DNA of 64,000 nt from Owenia fusiformis (lineage: Eukaryota > Annelida > Polychaeta > Sabellida > Oweniidae): contig CAIIXF020000005.1 in assembly GCA_903813345.2 (NCBI GenBank), positions 39,933,375 through 39,997,374 of the forward strand, written 5' to 3'. The translations under genes were made by a program, and so were the position numbers. The notes below the pieces were generated by a model, which saw only the letters and a program-made list of their open reading frames with translations, did not search any database and was not told the origin of the DNA. This document shows positions 13,944 to 25,900 of the stretch, piece by piece (positions within the stretch are counted from its first letter, which is position 1; each line of letters begins with the position of its first letter).

Positions 13944-16900
13944 GTAAGTATAGTTTCTAAATAGCTGAATAACGCTGACATAATAGATGTCTCCCTTGTT
14001 TGTCTTTGATTTTCTTGGGCCACACCTCCATCCACTTCAATGCTAGAAACTTGCAATAGTCACTTAATTTCATGATTTGTCAAAAAGTGTTGGTTGAATC
14101 TGTCTGAAACTCGAATGGCATATTATCGGATGACACTGTCAATGTACATATTGTGATTAAACATGAAAATGTTGGTTGTCATACAAATAAGCAAAGGTTT
14201 TAATGAATCTCAGCATTGCACCAATGGAGATTTGGCCCAAGTTTTTTTTTGAAATGTAATGGAAAATGATTTAAATAAAATAACTGTGTAAATCAAACTT
14301 ATTATTGAAGAAAACTTGTCACTGAATTCAAATATGCTATCAAAAATATAGAAAAGAAAGTCATTAGAGGTAAAAAGTGCAAATCTCTAAAAATCTCATG
14401 AAAAAACGAGAATTAACGAGATTTTAAAGCTATTTAGAAACTCATCTATTGTGGAACATACAAGCATATTATAATACAAGGTAGACCGCAAATGGACAAA
14501 TACCCCAGCTATAGTTTTAATATCGGAGTTTTGTATAATGCTGACACCGGGTGCTGACAGTGATGTCAAAGCCAGTGTGTAGAATACGAACCGAAATACA
14601 CTATACGACATTGTTATCCTTTCAGAAAATGACCACGTTCCAACATTTGACAGCCCAATTCAACATTTTATGAACAAAAATGGCCGCATTGGAAAAATAA
14701 ACGCCTTTGACGCTGATTGCAACAATGGAAGATGCCCTTGTGGAAGCGTGAGCTACAAAGCAATTGGGGGTGACACGGGGGTTTTGGCAGTTGACGAGAA
14801 AACTGGAGAAGTATCTATAATCGGAGACGCTGCACCCGGGGAGCAAAAACTGTTGGTCGAGGCATACAATGCTGCGCCGGCAGGAAACCCAAAACATGGA
14901 AATAATGAACTCGGGAACATCATTGAAGTCATTGTTGAGACACCTTACGAATACGACGAAGACGAAAAACTCAAGTAATAACCCTTATTTCTACATACGA
15001 GAAGTATCGATTTAACTTGCTAAAGAGAAAAACATAAGTAGTAATATACCCTATTTCGTCACCACCAGAAGTGACTTACTGTTATACTTTTTTTGTTGAC
15101 GCTGTTCGGTGGTCAGCGTTCGGTGTCTGTAACAAATGGCAGGTGGTAACATTTTGCATGTTAATGCCTAACCCTTGTTAAAAACTAAGCACAAGTACCA
15201 AACGGGAGAGCTCAAAAACACATTGCGAGACGTAAAAGGGCAAAGTTGAATAACAATTCACGAACATTAGTTCACAGCAATTGTTCCTCGATGTCAGTTT
15301 CCACTAGACAAACAATACACCACTTTATAACTTATATTGAAGATAAATTATTCATGTTTCTCGATAATAATTTGTTTCTATTAAAAATCGGTTGTTATGC
15401 TTTACATCTTGAGAGTATATAAACACGCGTGATAAATAATCCCAACCATTTTCAATATAGTTGTCACTTGTCATAAAAATGATCAATGTCGCTCTTTGTC
15501 TAATGCACGAGAGGGCTTTGTACTCCAAGAGATATAACTCAAGAGAGTGGATTCTGAACTAAGATCACTAATTTAGTGTAAAACTCTATTTTTCAGGAAT
15601 AATGCTGGGCCAAATTTTCTTGAATTGGGAAACCATGGCTATGGAAGTGCCAATGACGTGGATGCATTTGGAGGTTACGGAGACTTTGATGCTGAAGAAC
15701 TGCATAGTCGCCACAAGAGAGTATGTCGTTTCTCTCAATCCTGAAATACTGTATATTTTATACAGTTCTTATATACTTTATTCTACTTCATAGAATCCTT
15801 ATTTTAAGTATACGTGTACACCTGAAAAGTGGAAAAGGCGTTGGGGTTGGGGAGGTAAAAAGGCGTTGGGCATTTGAAATTTCATAGATTCTGAAAAAGT
15901 ATACATGGAAATCTAAATTTTAAAACGTAAAAAGATAATCGAGACTCTTAGATTGTGTTACAACTAATCAAACTAAACAAAAGCCATAGATCTCAATCCA
16001 AGACTCGCACTATTACTACATGACATTAATATTTGTCATACATTAATATTTGTCATCGTTTGTTTTAGGCTGCGCCGTTTTATGACAATGTGACCTTAAC
16101 TTTATCCGTTGAGACACCAAATGTAACAACTGTGTATGTGGGCTCTGAAATTTACTTCAAACTAACGGTTGGCCTACCAGTTGGTAAGTATGATTTCAAT
16201 GGAATATTAAGCTTGCACTGTTTTTTACAACGTAAACGTTGACGAAAAGATGTGTGCGTATTGAACTCGGTATCGGAATTGCAGCGCGCATACTTTTATA
16301 TGCGCTTCAATATCTGTTCAGTTTCATTTTTTCGTGTTAAGATAAACAGGAAATTTAAAATTAATTTCACGTTGTTGTCAACGGGAATCACCATACTCAA
16401 TTCTATTGAATACTATGCAGGCAATTTTGATTTCGAATTAAATGGTTTCCACATTTTTGGATACAACTTTGATATCGTTTGCTCAGTACGAATTACATTT
16501 GAAATGATGGTGCATTTACTACGAGAACACGATCCAGGCTTCATGAGTTCTTATAACCTATGATCGACATGGTCAAGACTGACATGTTTGGTTAACTGGC
16601 AGCACTCTTTGACAGAGGCTGCGCACGTATAACACGGGTTTCAGCGTTTAGACACGGGTGCATATAAAAAATCATTTTCGATCAGTGTTCATTTTGGACT
16701 TCAAAGGGCAGGTTGTTATGATAAGTTAGAGCAAACCTAGTGGATCAATATGGAATATTGGGAATTTCTTATTATTTTGAGTATTGTGATGATGTATCAC
16801 GTTACACTGCCTTTGATAAAATTAGAAGTAATTAATTTCAATTTTTGTTACCTTCTTCTAAGGTCTCCACTATGTTATGGCTAGTTATTGGCTAGAGACT

Positions 16901-19900
16901 CAGAAAAATATGACTCGTTTTAAAATACATATAAAATAGTAAACACGATACATTAACTAACAAGCAGGTTATGAAGAACTATCTATATTTTAAAAAAATA
17001 AAAATACATTAAACAGTATTGAAATACTTTTCTATAAAATATCACCTTTTTGCGACTTGTCCATATTCTGTTTGTACACCATCGCAGGTTTGACTGATAT
17101 CAGTGTTGAGCTGTTCACACCCGACAATGACACGACGGTGATGGTACTGTGCGGCATAACAGTGGGAGATATCGGAGCTAACATTGCAGGCAGTGTGAAT
17201 CTTACAGCAATCAATGACAACATAGTGAAGGATGCTAGGGATGAAACAAAGAATGTAAGTTTCAATAAATCTTCAAAAGAACTGCTGAAAAACAACATAA
17301 ATGCGTTACATGGTCGTGTTAATGAACGTCATGGAAACATAGATAAACAGAGATACTTATACTACAGAAGTCAAAGATTCTACATCAATGAGGCTTCGAA
17401 TAAGAGTATGCTAAAAATCATTCAACAAGCAACTTACTAGGTTTCAAAGATTTTTTTGTCGGGATTTTTTTATTTAATATTTGAGCACTGAAAGGACACC
17501 ATTTGAAAGCTATTATTGCTGTCATAAACGTGTTGTTACCAGAATGAAATTTTTGTTCTAATGCATATTTGTATCAAATTTCTATTATCACCGTATTGAA
17601 CGCGATAGAATCAGACAACATAAATATGCGTTCTTTCGTCCTGGTCACGTTTGATACTTTAAAAGGACTAAACATTTACAGCGATTGATACGGGCGTCTT
17701 GTCATCAAGATCAAATATGGCTCACCACATTTTAACATTGGAAAGATATTATTGGGCTGCAATTAAGGCAAATTCCAAGATTGCTCCTGAGATCCCAAAT
17801 TGATCTTTAAACCATCGCAAGAACACTGGTGATCCACTCGATTACGCTGGTTACCGAAACGGTTCGTTTTGGTAACAAAATGTCGGAACGTCGAAGGTAC
17901 GATTTTTCTCTTTTCCTTATTTCACACGTTGTAGGCAGAATTCCCACGACATTTTTAACACAAACGTGTATCAGTATCATATGTTTAAGAAAATGTACAT
18001 ATGTGCGAAGTAATAATTCAGAAGACAACAGAATCGTCGATTTAATTCTTCACTTAGTTACATAAACGGTATTTCGAAAAACAGTTAAGATCTGCACTTT
18101 TAACCCAAACCGTTTATGTAACTTAAGTGAGGAATTAAATCGACGATTCTGTTGTCTTCTGAGCTATTTTTTCGCAAACATGAACATTTTCTAAAACATA
18201 TGATACTGATATACGTTTGTGAGAAAAAACGTCGCGGGGATTCTGCCTACAACGCATGAAATAAGGAAAAAAGAAAAATCGTACCTTCGACGTTCCGACA
18301 TTTTGTTACCAAAACGAACCGTTTCGGTAACCAGCGTAATCGAGTGGATCACCAGTGAAGAATAAACACTAGACTATAAGATTTTGAAAGTTTTTCCTAA
18401 GCTCAAACATTGTTAACCATAAACGTTGAACCTCTTGTATTATATTTTTGATTTCAGTGATCAAATATCAAATCAAAAAATTCCCATGGTTATTTGCTAA
18501 ATCTTTAAAACTTACAGTTAAGAACTCTTGCACACCCAGTACTGGTAATAAGTCGCACGTCGAAGTTTTTAAAATATTCCCTTCTTGTTTGGGAATAACA
18601 GAAATAACATTGCGATAATCACCTGAGAAAATGATATTGTTCAGGGAACAAAACGATTTCAGTTTAGCCCGCTTCTAATAGCCCCGTATGTTTTTCCATC
18701 TGATTGCAGTATGACTGGGCAGTTTTAGATCTGGGCACTATTGATAACGTAGGCACTGTTGATACATCAAATCCTCAAGCCAATGAGTTCACAGTGACAT
18801 GGAGTGTTAAGATGATTGACAATAATGAGACAGTTAATGGTACCACATACTGGGTCAGTGCGGGTGCTGAGTACGACAATCAATCCTACTGCTGGATAGG
18901 GCAAGCCTCTTTCGAAGCTCTTATTGATGATTTCATATCCAATTATGTAAGTTATAATGAGGAAATCACTATGGTACCAGTTTATTTATTTGCAAGAGAT
19001 GTTTAATCTACTTGACAATTTCTAGAAATTTTAAAATGTAGCACATCACTATTTTGTTAATAAATATTTCATGGGCTTCATATATTATACACTGGCTCTC
19101 AGTATAATCATTACTTCCAGATGTAATAAAATTACTTAAACCAATCATTACTTCATTTCCTCCTTAGCCTGTCAGATTTCTTATAGTTTTTCATTATCCT
19201 CTTTCGTTTGTTAGATTACTTATATTCTCTCAATGTCCTCTTCAGCCTATTATATAACTTAAATTTCTTCATTATCCTCTCCAACCTGTTATATTACTTA
19301 TATTTCTTAATTATCCTCTTCAACCTATTATATTGCTTATGTATCCTCATTATCCTCTTCAACCTGTTATATTACTTATGTTTCTTCATTATCCTCTTCA
19401 ACCTGTCAGATTACTTACATTCCCTCATTATTTTCTCCAACCTGTTTGATTACTTATATTCCTTCATTATCCTCTTCAACCTGTTATATCACTTATATTT
19501 CTTAATTATCCTCTTCAACCTATTATATTGCTTATATATCCTCATTATCCTTTTCAGCCTGTTATATTACATATTTTCCTTCATTATCCTCTTCAACCTG
19601 GTTTATCACTTAAATTTCTTCACTATCCACTTCAACCTGTTATATTACTTATATTTCTTCATTATCCTCTTCAACCTGTCAGATTACTTATATTCCCTCA
19701 TTATTTTCTCCAACCTGTTTGATTACTTATATTCCTTCATTATCCTCTTCAACTTGTTATATCACTTATATTTTTTAATCATCCTCTTCAACCTATTACA
19801 TTGTTTATATTTCTTCACTATCCACTTTAACCTGTTATATTATTTATATTTCGTCATTATCCTCTTCAACCTGTTTGATTACTTATATTCCCTCAATATC

Positions 19901-22900
19901 CTCTTCCACCTGTTATATAACCTTTATTTCTTCATTATCCTCTTCAACCTGTTTGATTACTTATATTCCTTCATTATCCTCTTCAACCTGTTATATTACT
20001 TATATTTCTTCATTATCCTCTTCAACCTGTCAGATTACTTATATTCCCTCATTATTTTCTCCAACCTGTTTGATTACTTATATTCCTTCCTTATCCTCTT
20101 CAACCTGTTGAATTACTTATATTCCCTCATTATCCTCTTCAACTTGTTATATCACTTATATTTCTTAATTATCCTCTTCAACCTGTTATATTACTTAAAT
20201 TTCTTCATTATCCTCTTCAACCTGTTATATTATTTAGATTTCTTCATTATCCTCTTCAACCTGTTTGATTACTTATATTCCCTCAATATCCTCTTCCACC
20301 TGTTATATAACCTTTATTTCTTCATTATCCTCTTCAACCTGTTACATTACTTATATTTCTTCATTATCCTCTTCAACCTGTTATATTTCTTATATTCCCT
20401 CACTATCCTCTTCAACCTGTTGAATTACTTATATTCCCTCATTATCCTCTTCAACTTGTTATATCACTTATATTTCTTCATTAACCTCTTCAACCTATAA
20501 TATTGCTTATATATCTCTTAATTATTCTCTTCAACCTGTTATATTACTTATATTTCTTCATTATCCTCTTCAACCTGTTATATTACTTATATTCCCTCAT
20601 TATCCTCTTCAACTTGTTATATCACTTATATTTCTTAATTATCCTCTTCAACCTGTTATATTTCTTATATTCCCTCATTATCCTCTTCAACCTGCTAGAT
20701 TACTTATATTTCTTCATTATCCTCTTCAACCTGTTATATTACTTACATTCCTTCACTATCCTCTTCAACCTGTTGAATTACTTATATTCCCTCATTATCC
20801 TCTTCAACCTGTTATATTACTTATATTCTTCCCTCATTGTCCCTTTCAGCCTGTACCTCAACATAACCTGACCGGCCCAGCAACCATGGCAATTGGAGAA
20901 TCTGCCAAATTCACTCTTGATTTGACAATCGAGTATCCAAGTACATCTCTCGTAATTGATGTTTATGCACCATTGAATACGACTGACACCATGTCTGTGT
21001 GTTATATCGGGGTGAAGAGTGTTGGCTCAAACTATGCCTGTTTAGAGTTTACGTCAATCGAGCCAGTGCTTTATCCCGATGGAGTGCGAGGAAATTCACG
21101 TGGCCAGCTGGATTTGGGGAAAGTTACAAACCTTGGTATTGCTATTTTTCATTTGTATTTGGAACAGAGACTTTTTCAAAAAATGAAGGAAGCCTTGTTC
21201 ATTTCTTGACCTAGCCCAGATGCTTAATTTACTTTCTTATTACAAAAAAGTGAACTTAGTTATTAGTGAAGTGAACTAAGTGAAGGGTAATCAAAAGGAT
21301 AAAGGTCATTCAATAAAACATATGTGTTAGAATAGACATTCCTCAATATTTTAAACAATAGGCAAGATTTTGAACACGAGGCAACATTTCAAACCGAGGC
21401 AATGTTTTAAAAGTTTTATATCTTACCATTTTCCATGCACTTCAGAATAATAATATAAAACATAATTTCCATTGTAGGATCTCGACTGGATGTACCAGAT
21501 TCAAGTCAGTCCTTCATCAAAATTGAGATAATTGTCTACATGTATAATAACCCTGACTTTGTTGGCACTACACATAGTATTGGATTCGCAGTTGTATATG
21601 ATACAATGATATGGGCTGCATATGCGGATGTAACTGCAACTGCGCCTTCAACACCTGTGTCAGCGGTAAGCCAGCTGCAAGATAAATCACATGTTTCATA
21701 GTACATAGAATAAAAAGAAATTTGGTGTACCATAATAGATATTCTGATGTATTACAAAATATCATAGCTGCTTTAATTCCATTTATGACCATTGTAGAAA
21801 ATACTACATATGCTGACTTTTACATATGATTTAATCACACACATAATTTAATTACACACTGTTTCTCCATTTCAGAGTGGCTCCTTACCTACGGTCAGCA
21901 CAGCAGTGGCTGAAGGAAGCAGTAACAATGTCAGCATTGGAGAAGTTGCCTCTCTGGACTTTACTGTCTCAACTGCTATGGACACCAACTTCAATTATAT
22001 ACTAGACATACTTACTCCATACACTGCTAGCCAAGCAGTGTTCAAAATCTGTCGTATTGATATCGTAAGTAATGGGGTGAATGTTCCTTGTATGCCTGAC
22101 CCAGAAGTGCTACCAATATATGAAGCTAGAGATGATCCAAGCAGTGCTACATATGATAAGGCCACATATGACATAGGCCACATTTTGAATACAGGTAAGT
22201 TGATTTTCCTATGTTGCATTGAACACTAGAACGAAGTTAAAATTGTCTGGGGGGGGGGTGTAAATGATGATTTAGTTTGTGAAGAGTGTAGAGTGTAGTG
22301 TAGTGTAGCATGGCATCTGTAACAAATGAAAGGTAGTGACATTTTGCATGTTAATGCCTTGTTAGAAATGAAATGAAATATATTAATTTTAAATTGTTTT
22401 TCAATTATCTATTTAGGTCTGAAAACACAAGCCGTTGATCCCACAGCTAATGACTTCACCTTCCGCTATCATGTCCAGGCTTTAAACCATCCATCAGCAA
22501 CAGACGGTTCTGTACACCAAATATCCACAGGCCTTCGTGTTGGCACAGACACAATGTCCGCATCTCTTGACAACCTTTATATCACTGATCATTATAACCC
22601 TGACCTTGATGTGAGTAGTTTGTTGTTGTTTTGAGAGATTTTGAGAACACTTAAATATTTTCATATCAAAGCATCACAAATATGTATAAATTGTAAAATG
22701 ACTGTAGTATACTGAAAATCAGGAAATATGAAACAAAAATTGAACAATTTGAATTCTCATATTATGCTGAAAATAGAATGGAATTGTTTACTATATTTTT
22801 AGAATACGACCCAACCTGAATTTTCTTTGGCTTTTCTGTTTGGTGGTGATGCCATTCACACAGGACAAACATTCGTTGTTGAGCTGACAATTATCACCAA

Positions 22901-25900
22901 ACGTGGAATGTCATATAAACCCATGGAATTGGAGTTTAATATGCCATTTGAGAATAACTCTGCAGTGATTACAATCTGTGATGTGAAAATAACGGATGTT
23001 GGTCTGAACCTGCCCTGTTTCAATAAAGATGAAATTGTTCCTGTATATTCCTCAAAGTAAGTATGGATATACAAAACAACAATAGTACTAATCTTGAACA
23101 CACTCAAAATAATCTTGAACAAACTCAAAATAATCTTGAACAAACTCAAACTAATCTTGAGCAAACTTAAAATAATCCTGAACAAACTCAAAATAATCCT
23201 GAACAAACTCAAAATAATCCTGAACAAACTCAAAATAATCCTGGTCTAACTCAAAATAATCCTGAACAAACTCAAAATAATCCTGAACAACTCAAAATAA
23301 TCCTGAACAAACTCTCCAGTTATAGTTTTGAACCAAAGACCATCATATAATGCATTGATCATGAGCTGAGAATACAGATTTTATCCTTATTCTCACCATA
23401 GGGTATTATGATGGCAAATAATGTATTATTTCAGGGCTAACAATACAGAGTATGACAAAGTAAAACTTGACTTTAATGCATTAAACAATATCGGATCCAC
23501 AGATGATGAGCCTAATGATGAACTGGACACAGTTAAGGTGCAGATTAGAGCAAAACTCACAGAAGCACATGTAGCTGTTAGCAATGGTGAGTTCAGACAT
23601 CAAAATTTGGTCATTTTAGTGATCTAATTTTATAGACTCCTCTGACGTAGCTAATGCATATCTATATGTTTTAATTTGGTAGAAGGAAAAGATGAAAGCC
23701 AAATGATACATTATTTCATTTGAAGCATCATCAAAACCATGTATTGATACACTGTAATTTGTAAAGTAGAAATACTTTTGCATGAGGGTTGTGGAACTTG
23801 TTTTAAGATGTATTAATGAAAAATGTGTTTTAGGTACCCTGGCACACTCAAATTCACCAGATGTTAAAAATCTAAGAATAAAAGTATTTTCTTTTGAAAT
23901 TCTGTAGATTAATCAGAAGTTAACCCTTGTATATAGAGAGGTTATTTACTGAGAGCGATTGGATATGGGTTATATATGATATATTATATGTTCTGATTCA
24001 TTGATTGTAGGTTCCGAGCATTGGTTTGCTTCTGGTGTGACGATTACTGACACCCTTCTTTATTGTGGTATGATAAGAGTTATAGCTTTGGTCAATGAGG
24101 ATGCACTTATAGATTCCGTTACTCAGGTAAGTTGTGTTGAACCTTAAGGTGTCACAGTGATCACAATAGAATATGATAAGGGCTGATCAATAAGTTATGG
24201 ATGCTCCTTTACATTACATTACTTATTGAACTCCCCTCATATAAGCATTGTTAATTATTTCAAGATCTCTAAATGATGAATGTTGCTCAAGTGATCTATA
24301 GCATACCATTGTGTTGTTATAGTGATTATAATGTAGCATTGTTTTTCTATGATGATCTATAATATATCATTGCGTTTCTTCCAGGCGCCTGTCCTTGGTG
24401 TTGATTTGGATTTCCCTGAGACCAGCTCATTGTATGTGGGGCCTGAGGGAGGCAATGGTGCTGTGTTAAAAGCACTCGTTAAGCCCTCAACCTATACCGC
24501 CTCAAGATATGTCCTCACTGTTGATGTGCCTGCCACGATGACCATCTGCCACATGCGAATCATCAAAAAGGGAGACCATGTAAAATGTTTTGACGAAACC
24601 AAGACATACAACATAACAACTGAAGGGTCTTTGGAGGGACAGGTGACAACAGCTACATACTATCTCGGCCTTCTGACTAACACAGGTAAGAAGATATCAT
24701 AACACATCGAAATCCCAGTAAGGGTGGCAGCATACTGTACATTAAGGCTGCACTTACACTGATGTATAAGTTGTATTACTCAATAGAAGTGCTGCTTGAA
24801 GGATGCCATTAGGTCAAAATTACTGATTTTGTAATCCCTTTTATATACCGTTGCTAGGTAACATAACAGATGCTGATAACCCTGGTAACTATAACTCCAC
24901 CACAGAGGATGATGATACACTGACTGTTGAGATAATTGTGAGGATTGCTGCTAAACAACCCTCAGTTCCGGATGGTTCATTACTTACCACGACTGTTACT
25001 TTGAAATACAATGAGGAAGCAGATCAAGTTGTAGAAACATTTGACTTAACAGCAACCCACACACAACCTGCTATGGCTGTAAGTTTAATTATCTCAACCC
25101 ATACACAACCTGCTATCGCAGTAAGTTTAATTAACTCTCAACCCAAACACAACCTGCTATCGCAGTAAGTTTAATTATCTCAACCCATATACAACCTACT
25201 ATAGTAAGTTGAATATCTTTCATCCCCCTTAAAAAGCCTAACATAATTATATTTTGCTAAGAAACTTATGTAATTGTATTCTATATTATACTATTGGTGT
25301 ATTCAAGGCAAACAGCACTCCAACAAGTACTATTGACTTTGCGGCAGACACCATGAACTTTGCTGGAGATGAGTTTGCCCAAGGCCAATCTGTGATATTC
25401 AACATAGATGTTACATTACCAGATTTTCATGAGAACGAACTGATTGTGAAACTCCTAACACCAGTGGACGTAACAGATGCTATGGAAGTGTGTAATCTTG
25501 CTGTTGTTGATGTAGGCCAGAATCTGCTGTGTACACATAAAGCAACAGCTGTGCCTGTGAAGACAAAAAGGTCTGTATTTGAATCCAACCAAGGTCAGTA
25601 TTGATATGTATACTGTGGTGTGAGATGGTGTGAATGATCACAATCACCAGGCTCAGTTTCATATTTGATATGTTTTAGGGGTGCGAGAAGCAATATATAA
25701 CTCAGTGCCATAAGACCATAGTCGTCTCAACTTTCCCTTGATAATACTTGTTTATCTGTATATGGTTTCAGCTGGTTTATCCTTTTGTCAGGAATATCCC
25801 CCATTTCCATACCACAAATCATCCTGAACTAATTCATATTTCCAACCTGCATCTTAACATTCCAGATCTGGGTCTCTCTATGATGATACCATTGAGCTTA

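Noticed and set aside
16252-16563. A 103-codon frame in intron 6 of the large gene
   Set aside because: It would not keep phase with either neighbour, lacks splice signals at its ends and shows no repeat-module motif.
17829-18065. Open frames on both strands within the 17.8-18.4 kb palindrome
   Set aside because: Mirror frames expected from an inverted repeat; no domain visible.
19208-20871. Long open frames of 430 and 122 codons rich in Leu, Tyr and Phe that look like membrane proteins
   Set aside because: The 39-bp repeat unit is a multiple of three and has no stop in this frame, so the frame is open by construction. It lies in intron 8 of a gene whose exons join perfectly across it.
25571-25620. 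Alternative donor GTCAGT at 25596 for exon 18
   Set aside because: Better splice consensus, but it gives phase 1 and puts exon 19 in a frame that loses the conserved turn region. Module 4 supports the phase-2 donor at 25571. An isoform cannot be excluded.
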